Shown here piece after piece: positions 21,056 through 32,047 of a stretch of DNA of 64,000 nt. The notes beneath the pieces are model-generated. The model worked only from the letters and a program-made list of their open reading frames with translations, searched no databases and had not been told where the DNA came from. The DNA comes from Prorocentrum cordatum (Eukaryota > Sar > Dinophyceae > Prorocentrales > Prorocentraceae): positions 32,501 through 96,500 of the forward strand of contig CAUYUJ010001402.1 of assembly GCA_963575745.1 (NCBI GenBank), read 5' to 3'. How positions within the stretch are numbered: the stretch's first letter is position 1; every line of letters starts with the position of its first letter. The translations under genes and the position numbers were made by a program.

Positions 21056-21596
21056 CGGGCGGAGGCGCCTCTAACAGCCCGCCCTTTGCAAGCCCGCCTT
21101 GGCTTGACCAAGCTGGGACTCGCCGGGTAACTCGCCCGACGCGGGGCCGCTCGGTAGCCCGCCCCCGCAGGCTGCACCGCTGCCACTGGGCGGCTGACTG
21201 CGGGAACGGGTCCGGCGCTCATCTGGGATTATGTTAACCGAGCGGTCGCGCTTGGGCTGCCCCTCCGAGTTCCCACCCAATTTAACAGGCGACGCCGCCT
21301 TCTTCGGACTGGGCGCAGGTTTGATGGGCCACCCAGAACCTGAGGCCTTGGACGAGGTCTCCAACGCTTGTCATTCTTATACCCCTTCAGGCGCGGCCGT
21401 CGGCGGTGGACCACCGCCCGATGATGATGGGGCCCCCCCGAAATCCTTCGGCGGTAACTATGGCGCCGCCTCTGGAGGAGACTCAGCCGCGGGCAACGCG
21501 CCCGAGAAGCTGGTGCGGATGACGTCATGACACCGTCTCGAAGATTGAATATCGGCGCCGGTTACCAAACCATGGGAAACGGAGCGAGCGCGATGT
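21056..21596. other. Unassigned sequence next to a gag-like fragment
   Basis: No recognised gene. A Ser/Pro/charged minus-strand frame (21071-21364) could belong to the same decayed element as the downstream gag-like frame, but there is no domain to prove it. Confidence 0.35.
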
Positions 21597-22127
21597 TCAT
21601 TTTTGCCCACCGCGCAGCATCCTGGTGCGACCTCGGGCAACAGAGCAATAGTGGCACCAACCTGGCGCGCTAACGCCATAATCGCCAACATGTTTCCAGC
21701 AATCGTGCGGCAAATTCACCTGGCGCGCCTCCTCATCCGCGGCTTTGGACCCACATGACTCCTCAACCTGCGTTTCGAGGGTCTCCGCCCGCCCCTCTAA
21801 CTGTCCTCGCCCCTGTCTGGCCCGCCAGAGGAAGCCTGCGACCGCCACGTTGGCGCCGTTACACAGGTCGGCAAAAGTCCCGGGGATCCCGCCCAGTCGC
21901 CCAACCTCTGGCCCCTGGCTCAACGTCGCCCACTCCGCGATTTCATCATGCGTCGGCACCTCCTCGCCACCAATCGCAACCATAACCGCTGGCGATACTG
22001 GCGACGGGCCAGGCTCAGCCGGCTTCGGGTCGGGCCCGGCGGGGCCGCCACTGCCCCTCGCCGTAGGGCAGATGGATGCGGCGGCATCTTGTGAACCGGA
22101 TGGGCGAAGGAGGTAGGCTTTGAGCAC
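21597..22127 (-). pseudogene. Gag-like N-terminal fragment of a second DIRS-type element
   Basis: A 176-codon frame with a Pro/Gly-rich start, a block GIPGTFADLCNGANVAVAGFLW and an Ala/Glu-rich helix (EGRAETLETQVEESC). The block resembles N-terminal regions of dinoflagellate retroelement polyproteins as I remember them; this is unverified. No RT follows, so it would be a fragment. It abuts a half hairpin of the modular array (22129-22163). Confidence 0.35.
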
Positions 22128-22128
22128 A

Positions 22129-22163
22129 ACTGGCGCCGGCGGTGAGCCGTGAACCTGGTCTGC
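22129..22163. repeat. Left arm and loop of an array hairpin, split by an insertion
   Basis: GGCGCCGGCGGTGA is followed by a variant loop GCCGTGAACCTGG. The matching right arm (ACCGCCGGGAACCTCG) lies at about 22712, so the intervening 547 bp look inserted in the loop. Confidence 0.6.
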
Positions 22164-22710
22164 GAGTCTTCGTTGGCCGATTCGAGCTCCCTGGAGAGCA
22201 GGCCAGGAAACAGAGAACCTAAACAGCGAAGCTGCAAAGATTAAAGCAGAGATGCATCAAACAGCGAAGCTGCACAGAAATGCACAAGACTGCAAGTACA
22301 CAAGAAAACAACTAACAATATAATGAGTGAAGCAATGCAGGCCATAGATATGGAAGCAAAGCTAGGAGCAGTGAGAGACCATACAGTAACTCCTGGTTTA
22401 TACAGCGATTACCGTCTCAACACCACTGAGACAAACACGAAACTAAGAGAACTAAAATAGCGAGTGCGCTTCAAAACAATGCGAGACCATGCAGTAACCA
22501 CATATAGCGATTACCGTCTCAGCACCACTGGAAGACCATGCACGTGAAACACAACGTCGAAATGTGGACTAGATAACGAATTAAACGCGCAACATACAGA
22601 GTGAGCCAAGACACCCACCACTACTTAGAGCGAATGCGGGCTCTTATCCGAACAAAGTGAAGATCAGGCGAAGCTATTATTCAACACACGTGCATGCACG
22701 ACAACACACA
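22164..22710 (-). mobile_element. Short insertion in a hairpin loop (non-autonomous or truncated)
   Basis: The segment lies between the two arms of an array hairpin. It contains an internal ~107-bp direct repeat: GCGATTACCGTCTCA recurs near 22405 and 22507, with CCAT(A/G)CAGTAAC before each. No coding domain is seen. Orientation is inferred from the other loop insertions. It could be a SINE-like element or a 5'-truncated non-LTR copy with a lost tail. Confidence 0.4.
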
Positions 22711-23487
22711 CAGGCAACCGCCGGGAACCTCGCAGAGCTCCTTGCACCCATAAGAGTGCTCAGAATCGAAGCAGAGAACTTCGCAGAAGATTGTATTGGA
22801 ATCTTCATTTTTGCATTTTGTCGATATGAGGTCGGCTCCGGAAGGTGAACCGATCGTAAAACTCCCTCGGGAGAGCTAAGCTGCTCTCAGAATAAAGTTT
22901 ACATGCAATTGCTCAGCGTAAAAAAAACTGTTTTCTCAAAATGAACGGTTAAGTATCTTTCAAATCTTAGCAAAACCGACCCGAAGTTACCACATTGTCC
23001 GCCATGCCGGGTGGGCCAACTAGCTCCACCCCGCGCCGGAATTCCTCTAGCTGATCGATACCAAAGAGCTCTACGAGGTACAAAACCCGGCCGCAGCGAC
23101 GTCGGGCCGCAGACAGATGCAGCGCACGTTAGAATTATGGTACAAGCGTAAACCGCTGTCTGCCTTGTAGCGAGATGGCGCCGGCGGTGAACCGTCAACC
23201 TAGTCACCGCCAGGGACCTCGTAGAGCTCCTTGCACTAGTCAGAGTGCTCAGAATCGAAGTAGAGTGATATAATGAAGATTTTCCTGAAATCTTGATTTC
23301 CGATGTTTTCGATGTTCATATTGGCTCGGTTCCCGGAAGTCAACTCTTGATAAAATGCATCAGGAGAGCTCAGCTGCTGTCAGAAAGAAGTAGTTATGCC
23401 AATGCTCGGCGCAAAAATCTGCTTTCTCAAAATAAATGGTCCAATATCTTTCAAATCTCAGCGAAACCGAGCCAAAGTCACCCCTGG
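22711..23487. repeat. Short-family (family 2) modules, two units
   Basis: Units at 22711-23168 and 23169-23487. The consensus begins ACCGCCGGGAACCTCGTAGAGCTC. Its middle contains CCAAGTGTTTTGATAGTAAA- and TTTCTCAAAATGAA-type blocks, and its tail is GTCGGCCAACTAGCTCCACC. The first unit keeps the terminal GAGCTCTACGAGGT, the inverse complement of ACCTCGTAGAGCTC. Confidence 0.85.
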
Positions 23488-26400
23488 GCGCCGGCGGTAA
23501 ACCGTCAACCTTTCTTACCGCCGGGGGACTCGTAGAGCTTCCTGACCATATATAATGTCGAAAAAAATACAGAGAACGAATAGTTTTTCAGCCCAAGCGA
23601 TTTCAGACCTCTCGATGCAACAGCCGAACGCCCCCGATGCTTCTGGATTGCCTTCAGTACGAGCTCTTTAGCTCTCCTACAGCCCGAGCTACGTGCGTAA
23701 ATCGACAGCACCTCTCAAGATGACTCGAACAATACGAATAGTTTCGCCAAAACCTAGCTCGAGTATCAGACCGAGTTCAGACCTCTGAATGCGACAGGCG
23801 GACGCGTCTGATGTCTCCGAATCGATTCCTGTGATTACCAGCCCTGCAGCCTCCCTACAGCCCGAGTCAAGTGCAGAAAACCGACAGCACCTCTCAGGAT
23901 GACTCGAACCATACCAATAGTTTCGCGGACCTAGTTCGGGCAGACCGAGTTCCGAGCTCTGGATTCGACAGGCGGACGCGCCTGATGTCTCCAAATCGAT
24001 TCCTGTGACTACCAGCACTGTAGCTGTCCCACAGCTCGAGTTAAGTACAGAAAAACGACAGCACCTCTCAAGATGACACGAACAATACGAATAGTTTCGC
24101 GATTGTAGATCAGGCATCAGACCGAGTTCAGAGCTCTGTATTCAACAGACGAACGCGACTGATGATTCTGAATCGGTTTCTGTAAGTATCAGCTCTGTAG
24201 CTGTCATATAGCTCGAGTTAAGTACAGAAAACCAAGAGCGCGTGTCAAGATGACTCGAATAATACGAATAGGTTTGCGGACCTAGCTCGGCTAGCAGACC
24301 GAGTTCAGACCTCTGCATGCAACAGACAAACGCGCCTGATCATTCTGAATTGATAAGGTGTGCTTACCAGCTCTGTAGCTGTCCTGTATCTCGAGTTAAG
24401 TCCAATATACCGACAGCGCGTATCAAGATGACTCGAAACGGCCGATCCTGCCTGGACGCTTTTTGACAGTAAGATGTACCCGATCGAGCTGAGATCAAGA
24501 TGGCGAGCGGGAATAAGATCGAATATCACGGGAAAAAAAAACTAGAGCTCAAACGAATTGAGGAATTTCGAGAACAAAATTGTCAACCGACCAAAAGTCA
24601 CCAAAAGGTCCGTCGAGATTTTTCTTGCCAACTAGCTCTCCAGCGCCCCGGAATTACTGGGCGCCGGCGGTAAACCGTCAAGCTTTCTTACCGCCGGGGG
24701 ACTCGTCGAGCTTCCTGACAATATATAATGTCGAAAAAATTGCAGAAACAATAGTATGCTTCTGGATTGTCTTCTGTACGAGCTCTGTAGCTCTCCTACA
24801 GCCCGAGTTACGTGCGTAAATCGACAACATCTATCAAGATGACTCGAACAATACAAATAGTTTGGGAAACCTGGCTCGAGTATCCAACCGAGCTCAGACC
24901 TCTGAATGCGACAGGCGGACGCGTCTGATGTATCCGAATCGATTCCTGTGGTTACCAGCCCTGCAGCCCTACAGCCCGAGTTAATTGCAGAAAACCGACA
25001 GCACATCTCAGGATGACTCGAACAATACGAATAGCTTCGCAGACCGAGTTCGGGCAGCAGACCGAGTTCCGAGCTCTGGATTCGACCGGCGGACGCGCCT
25101 GATGTCTTCAAATCGATTTCTGTGGCTACCAGCCCTATAGCCCCCCTACAGCCCGAGTTAAGTACAGAAAACTGACAGCACCTCTCAGGATGACTCGAAC
25201 AATACGAACAGCTTCGCGGTTCTGGATCGGGCAGCAGACCGAGTTCATAGCTCTAGATTCAACAGACAAACACGACTGATGATTCTGAATCGGTTTCTGT
25301 AAGTATCAGCTCTGTAGCTGTCCTATAGCTGGAGTTAAGTACAGGAAACCGAGAGAGCCTGTCAAGATGACTCGAATAATACGAATAGGTTTGCGAACCT
25401 AGCTCGGCTAGCAGACCGAGTTCAGACCTCTGGATGCAACAGACAAACGCGCCTGATCATTGTGAATTGATAAGGTGTGCTTACCAGCTCTGTAGCTGTC
25501 CTGTATCTCGAGTTAAGTCCAATATACCGACAGCGCGTATCAAGATGACTCGAAACGGCCGATCCCGCCTGGACGCTTTTTGGCAGTTAAAGGTACCCGA
25601 TCGAGCTGAGATCAAGATGGCGAGCGGGAATGAGATCGAATATCATGGGAAAAAATACTAAAGCTCAAACGAATTGAGGAATTTCGAGAACAAAATTTTC
25701 AACCGCCCCAAAGTCAGCAAAAGGTCCGTCGAGATTTTTCCTGCCAACTAGCTCTCCAGCGCCCCAGAATGGGCGCGGGCGGTAAACCGTCAACCTTTTT
25801 TTACCGCCGGGGGACTCGTAGAGCTTCCGGACCATATATAATGTCAAAAAATGCAGAGAACGAATAGTTTTTCAGCCCGAGCGATTTCAGACCTCTCGAT
25901 ACAACAGCCGAACGCCCCTGATGCTTCTGGATCGTTTGCTGTGCGTACCAGCTCGTAGCTATCCTACAGCCCGAGTTCAATAGAGAAAAGGGACAACACC
26001 TGCGAAGGTGACTTGAAGAATACGAATAGTTTTGCTGACCTAGCCCGAGTAGCAAACCCAGTTAAGATCTCTAGATGCAACAGACGAACCCGCACGATGA
26101 TATCGAATCAGTTTCTGTGCGCATCAGCTCTGTAGCTCTCCTAGAGCCCGAGCTACGTGCGATAATCGACAGCACCTGTGAAGATGACTCGAACAATACA
26201 AATAGTTTCGCGAACCTAGCTCGAGTAGCAAACCAATTTGAAACCTCTGAATGCGACGGGAGCACGCGCCTGATGTCTCCAAATCGATTCCTGTGATTAC
26301 CAGCCCTGTAGCCCGCCCTACAGCCCGAGGTAAGTGCAGAAAATCGACAGCTCCTCTCAAGATGACTCGAACATTACGAATAGTTTCGCGGACCTAGCTC

Positions 26401-26790
26401 GGGCAGCAGGCCGAGTTCAGAGCTCTGGATTCAATAGACAAACGTGCCTCATCATTTTGAATCAGTTTCTGTAAGCATCAGCTCTTCAGCTGTCTTACAG
26501 CTCGAGTTCAATACAAAAAACGACAACGCATGTCGAGATGACTCGAAACGGCCGATCCCGCCTTCCTGCTTTTTGGCAGTAAAAGGTACCCGATCGAGCT
26601 TAGATCAAGACGACGAGCGGGAATAAGATCGAATAGCATGAGAAAAATACTCGAGCTCAAACAAATTGAAGAATTTCGAGAAGATAATTTTCAACCGACC
26701 AAAAGTCAGCAAAAGGTCCGTCGAGATTTTCCTTGCCAACTAACTCCCCAGCGCCCCGGAACTTGGAACCGGCGGTAAACCGTCAACCAA
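23488..26790. repeat. Long-family (family 1) modules, three in tandem
   Basis: Modules start at hairpins at 23488, 24658 and 25767 and average about 1.1 kb. Each has a head (GGGGGACTCGTAGAGCTTCC), diverged ~177-bp monomers (AAGATGACTCGAA recurs with starts near 23721, 23900, 24074, 24251 and 24429) and a tail (GGTCCGTCGAGATTTT, then CTAGCTCTCCAGCGCCCCGG). No coding capacity is conserved. The block ends in a half hairpin at 26765-26790. Confidence 0.92.
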
Positions 26791-27155
26791 GTTTTTTGAG
26801 TTTGAGTCAGGGCGCGGACAGCTGTGACAGCTGAGCCCTAAGACTCCCAAACGGAGCACAGGGTAGCTAGAGAAGGCACCTCTTATCATCACACTGCCGA
26901 GCCACTGAGGCATAGGCATCGGAAAAGGTGAAGGGGAACTGGAACACACAAATAAATATACACAAATAAAAAGATTCCCCATATTTTCCCATATTTTCTG
27001 GGTTTCTGTCTTCCCGCCCACTTCCCATATTTTCTCATATTTTCTGGGGAATCGACGATTAATTGTGTCTGTGTGTTTCTTTTCCTCCTGAATAGGATGC
27101 AGGAACAAGGAAAAGGATGCAACACAACATGTGAGAATGCAAAGGTGTTGGAACA
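26791..27155 (-). mobile_element. SINE-like 365-bp insertion in a hairpin loop
   Basis: The segment separates GGTAAACCGTCAACCA (left arm and loop) from CAGGTCACCGCCGGG (right arm). Read on the minus strand, its 3' end is A-rich (CAAACTCAAAAAACTT), as in elements B and C. It carries the 133-bp dispersed repeat (26940-27073) that also occurs at 7140-7272. It has no coding domain. It probably uses the retrotransposition machinery of the non-LTR elements that share this site. Confidence 0.6.
26940..27073. repeat. Dispersed 133-bp repeat, copy 2
   Basis: Closely matches 7140-7272 in the same orientation, within the SINE-like insertion. Confidence 0.85.
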
Positions 27156-28040
27156 GGTCACCGCCGGGAACCTCGTAGAGCTCTTTTCTTGCGCGGCAAA
27201 CGTCGGAACACATGAAGAAAGCTTCTAGAGCGAGAAACAAAAAACTCGAAAATTCACGTTTTTCTGTTTTTCTCCAACGTCTGTTCCGCCAAGTGTTTTG
27301 ATAGTAATACTGCACCTACGGACCTGAGAATTTGACTGGCAAACGCGGAATAACCCACTACAGGTGCGAAAAATCTGGTTTCTCAAAATGAATTGTTAAA
27401 TATCTTTATCATGACTCAGAAAAACGCATTTTCTGGCGGTCGATAGAAAGTCGGTCCCTCCAAGTCCCTAGAGACATGAAAAATTTGCCGGCAGCTGCAA
27501 CATAGCTTACTGCAAGGAATGAAAATCACACCTCAAAATGAATTTCAAAATTTTGTACAAAGATTGCAAAACCGACCCAAAGTGACCACATTGTCTCTTA
27601 AGGTCGGGTCGGCCAACTAGCTCCACTCTGCGCCCGAATTCCTCTTAGCGCTCTACGAGGTAGATCGCACATTGTCCGTCGGGTCGGACCGGCCAAGCGG
27701 GAACCGTCGGTAAACCGTCAACCTGGTTACCGCCGGGAACCTCGTAGAGCCCTTGTCTTGCACGGCGATCGTCGGAGCACATGAAGAAAGCTTCTGGAAC
27801 GGGAAAGAAAAAACTCGAGAAATCACGTTTTTCTGTTTTTATCCAACGTCGGTTCCTGCAAGTCTTTTGATAGTAATATTGCAGCTACGGACCATAGCCC
27901 ACTACACGTGAGAAAAATACCGGTTCTCAAAATGAATTGTCAAATATCTTTCAAATATTGGCAAAACCGACCCAAAGTCATCACATTATCTCTTTTCGCC
28001 GGGTTGACCAACTGGCACCGGCGGTAAACCATCAACCTGG
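27156..28040. repeat. Two family-2b modules
   Basis: A variant of family 2 containing CTTGC(G/A)CGGC, GTCGGA(A/G)CACATGAAGAAAGC and TCACGTTTTTCTGTTTTT. A hairpin with arms GGTAA/TTACC lies at about 27706-27740. The block ends in the target duplication TCAACCTGG (28032-28040) at the 3' end of element A. Confidence 0.85.
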
Positions 28041-28726
28041 ATGTTTGCGTCTTTGCGGGCAGTGAAGGCTCCGTCGAAGCCTGCCCGAGCCAAACGCCCA
28101 GCAGGGCGCCTCGAGCTCTCTGCGAGCTCTCAGCACGCACTCGGCCGCCCCAATGAGGCGCTCCAGCGCCGTCAGTTCGGCATCAGTGACTGTACTATCT
28201 CTAGGCAGGAGAAGGGCAGCCTCCGCAACATCTCTCCAAACGAGACCGTCACAGAAGGCAGCAGGCTGAGGCGAGTCGGGGGCAGCGGAATGCCGCAGGC
28301 GCTTGGAGCGATTTTCAGGATGGGGGAGAAAGGCAGCCTCGAGAAAGAAACCAATACCACAACCAGACGCATCCACTCTGCCGTCGAAACGACCGCGGAG
28401 GGCAACAAGCTCATGATACTCTAGATGATCGGGTGGAACAGGCCTCAATGTGTAACACTCGCGGCCTTCCCGCGCACGATGTGCGAGGGCATCCGCCCTC
28501 TGGTTATTCTCTCTGAATTCATGTTTGGAAAGTCACGACCAAAGAAACTGGATCTGAGATGATAACGAGTTTCCAGCCACGCAATCTTATCCACCAGCTT
28601 ATCGACTCTCTGTTGATACACGTTGTTCCCCACCCTCCACTTCCCACTAACCCAATTTATAATAAGTAGGCTATCTCCGCAGAACTCCACTGGGAGCCCA
28701 TCCGATACAACGTCCCAGACCGTCAC
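28032..28726 (-). pseudogene. Element A: circularly permuted RNase H
   Basis: From the N-terminus the region reads EFCGDSLLIINWVSGKW (Asp70-type). After a frameshift near 28.5 kb come EFRENNQRADALAHRAR (Asp134-type), RGRFDGRVDASGCGIGFF (Asp10-type) and STVTDAELTALERL (Glu48-type). All four catalytic acids are present in permuted order. The terminal TGA is completed by the target-site duplication (CCAGGTTGA), so the frame runs to the very end of the element. Confidence 0.8.
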
Positions 28727-28756
28727 CCTTTCATTTAGGATGGCTAACCGTTTAAA

Positions 28757-29905
28757 TCATTTCTCCGCCCCCGCTCCAGACACCTCCTGAGACATCAACT
28801 CATCCCAAGACTTCTTTACCACCACGGAGTCCGTCCCCTTTCCAGAATACACGAAATACTCAAACGCTTTCTCGTGGCCACAGTGTTTCAAGCAATCAGG
28901 CATCTTGTCGAGAAACGTTTTCCAGGAAAACTCACCGCCCTTCCACCAAGAGGCCCCAAATAGAATATGTGCCATATAACTCCAAGGTCTTTCTCCTGAA
29001 GCACCGGCTCCGACACGAATGCGTTTCAGAGCGCTGGCCTCCTTCCACGACCCCTTCTGCCTGAGGACCTCACTGAAGTCTGAACGCGCACCCTCCCACG
29101 ATGGACAAGAACACAGCAGCATCATTCTCGCGTCCCTCCAGGCACGGGCACCGATGGGGGGAGCAATGGGGAGAGCCAGCCGACGACGTTTGCAATCTTC
29201 ACGTTTCACATAAGCAGCATCCCAGTTGGTAGCATGATACTCCGCAACATCGTTGGCCAACAACCACGAACGGTGCAATAAACAGTGATACGAACTCTGA
29301 AACCCATGATCGTGAAATAGCTTGCGGACCACATGCAAACGAGCAGGGCGCCATACATCCCAGGACAGGCTGGCAGGTTTCGATTTATGACACATCCTCA
29401 ACAAACATGTGCCTTCAAAGACAGGGATTTTGTGAATGGAGCCCTTTTCCCACGTCAGCCCTTCCGAGCCGAAGAGCAGGGTAGATTGCACGATGGACTG
29501 ATAACGCTTGAACTTCAGATGCCAATGTACCGCACGGGATCGGAAGTATTGGATGTGCCCAAAGAATGCCTTGCGAGCAGCGTTGAGACGGCGATCCACA
29601 TCGACATGCGGCTCGCGAAAAGAAACAGCGATGTCATTGCCCAGTACGTTGAGGACGGAAATCTGCTGCAGCTCGACACTGACGTACTCATCAGCACCGT
29701 CGAGGCCGATATCCCCAGGCGTATTACAGCGATGGATACTGGTAAAGAACTTCCCAGGGGAGCAACCAATAGCAGCAAACTGTAGGCTATATATCCAACT
29801 TCCAATCAAACTTCCATTGATGCAAAGCAAGAGTAAAGTCATCCAACTGTCGTTGAAAAGCCTTGGGGTTAAGGCCTGAGCCAATGATGTACACATTGTC
29901 AGCAA
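28757..29905 (-). pseudogene. Element A: RT thumb and Trp-rich connector
   Basis: Continues the RT after motif C. It contains AARKAFFGHIQYFRSRAV, FKRYQSIVQSTLLFGSE and PVFEGTCLLRMCHK, which align with the same region of elements B and E. It then has the conserved LKRIR...GERPW...GASWWKGG block shared by all five elements. The function of this connector is unknown to me. A frameshift separates it from the RNase H. Confidence 0.75.
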
Positions 29906-30765
29906 AGATGAGATGGTTTACCACGGCGGTCTCCGTTGTCTGGTGGGTTGATACACTCGTAGCCTAGGCCTCCCTTGTCCCAGTCCTGAACAATGTCAGC
30001 CCACATGGCTGCCACTAACGCGTTCCAACATGCTGGGCTCTCGTTTCCTCCCGTCCTAACGCGCTTGTCAACTTTGACCTCAGGGACCCCGAGACCCTCG
30101 AAGAGCACCGTGGAGACCTCGTCCGCAAGGGGTTCCAGAAGAGCCAGCTGGAGATACGGAGGAATACCGAGTCTGTCAAACGCAAGTGAGATCTTCTGAA
30201 CCGTCATATTCTGGAAAGCTTGTTTGACGTCCAAACTGGCGATCAGGAGAGACCTATCCTTTCCCCAGACGGCCGCGCGTTGGGCCGCACATTTGAGGGC
30301 CCCCGAGATCTCCCCACAGCAGCGCTCGGCCGCGAACCCGAAGAGCGAGATATGGGGCAACACCTTGGTAAAGTAGGGCCCGAGGACGACAAGGACCGAC
30401 GACGAGTACCACTTCTTGATGGCACTCTCCACGGCAATACTCCTAGTAGCCTCCGAGAGATGGGTGAGCACTTTCAACTTTATCGGCATCAGGGTAATGA
30501 AGGTCTGACGCCATGATTCAGGCACAGCACGAAGACCACGAAATATCTCATCAAAACGATCAGCAAAAATACGGACGGTCCGATACGGGAGTTCTTTGAG
30601 CACCTCCGCGGAGATCCCATCTGGCCCTGACGCCTTTGCCGTATGAAGACGAGAACGAGCTCGAACCACCGCTGAGACAGGCAGACGGGGAACATCCTGG
30701 GATCCAGCAGCCACGCGTGCACGCAGCGAGGCCAGAGAGAGATGGGTACGATCACATGTCCACAT
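29850..30765 (-). pseudogene. Element A: reverse transcriptase core
   Basis: The region shows SGPDGISAEVLKELP, motif A IASLDVKQAFQNM, and motif B RTGGNESPACWNALV. Motif C is HLIFADNVYII (about 29895-29908) in a shifted frame. The family is APE-type non-LTR RT. Motif C is FADN, with Asn in place of the second Asp. Sequence is collinear with the RT of B and E. Confidence 0.85.
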
Positions 30766-31990
30766 CTGTGTAGCTCTGCGTGTGATCCAAGAGGGAGGCG
30801 TGCCAATCGACCCGATCCACGGACCCGTGGACGCTCTCTATCGTGTGCTTCTGTGTCCTCCTCCGCCCTTCCGAGAACCTCCTAGCCATCCATCTCCTAT
30901 CGAATTTCCTCTTCTCCTGGTCCCTCCTCCTCCTGAGCTTCTTGAGCTCCTCCGACGTCTTGTCCCCCTCCCACCTCTTCACTTCCTCCTGCAGTCGAAT
31001 AAGTTCAGGGTGCCGACGGGGAGGGAGCATAGACGAGCAAGGGGCAGTCGAAGTAGCAGACGCCTCACGATGACAACGTTTCTCAATCTCTCCGAGGCTG
31101 AGGCTCGCGTCGATTGACGAGTCGAGACGTGTCTGAAACGAGCAGCCGTCGTGCCAGGTCAGCGGCATCCATCTGGATAGGCACAGCACAGCCCGTGCAA
31201 CGTATCTGGGCGCGACGACTGGTCTATCAAGCTGCAACTCCGTTCGCACCAATGCGTGATCACTGAACCTGCGAGTACTGCCCAACTCGCGAGGCCAGGA
31301 CACCGAGGCGGGCGCAAACACGGTGCCACGAGATACTAGCACATAATCCAAGACCTTCCCCGCCTCTCGTGCCCCTGTCCGATATCCGTACCATGTGATC
31401 TCTCTCTCCCTGAACGCGTTGCTGGCAATCAAGCTCTCCTCCATCATCCAGTCCTCCACCTTGATACGTAGTAACGAGTACCTCCTCCTCCTTTCCCTCT
31501 CCATCCCACCATCCCCATGACAAACATCAGCGCCTAGCAGGCCTGGGCCCGTCAAGGCGGCGCCTTCGATGTCCGTGAGATGTGGTCTGACTTCCACATT
31601 CGCATCTGTAGCAACAACCAACTTGAGAGAACCATGCAAGCCTTCCCAGCACAGCCGGAGAAGAGAAATAGAACGAAGACAAACATCCGTGATGTTGAGA
31701 GCCTCCCCCACAGAGCTGTCAGGAAGGTAGAGTGAGACGAAGATAACCCGATTGAAAAGGACAGCCACCCATCTGTCGCCACTAGACTGCTCACGTATTG
31801 CCGTTCCCCCACGGTACAATACGCCTGCCTTGCGACAGGAAGATAGCTGCGCACAAACCCCCAACTTAGCGAACCAGTCTGAATTGAAGTCGACATTCTC
31901 ACACTCCTGCAAGCCCAGCAGGTCCCAATGGACATCGTGAGAGAGAAGACGCAGCACGTTATACTGATGATTGGCGGCCTTTCCCGCCTT
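30766..31990 (-). CDS. Element A: EEP (APE-like) endonuclease
   Basis: An open frame with LLGLQECENVDF (catalytic Glu), FVSLYLPDS, VVATDANVEVRP (Asp-x-Asn), GKVLDYVLVSRG and FSDHALVRTEL (Ser-Asp-His). These are the ordered motifs of exonuclease-endonuclease-phosphatase domains that nick the target in APE-type non-LTR elements. A basic linker (KKLRRRRDQEKRKFDRRW) follows towards the RT. The frame overlaps the RT frame near 30.75-30.77 kb, indicating a frameshift there. Confidence 0.85.
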
Positions 31991-32047
31991 CTGGATGTTC
32001 TGCGAGGCGCAGGTGACGGAGACAGCACCCGAGCCCCGCGGCGTTTG

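Noticed and set aside
24120-24200. Hammerhead ribozyme in the monomers (CTGATGA near GAATC)
   Set aside because: The CTGATGA motif is present in some monomers, but the GAAA box and three stems do not follow at proper spacing on either strand.
23488-26764. CRISPR-like array
   Set aside because: Repeats are ~177 bp, diverged and without short unique spacers, in a eukaryotic retroelement context.
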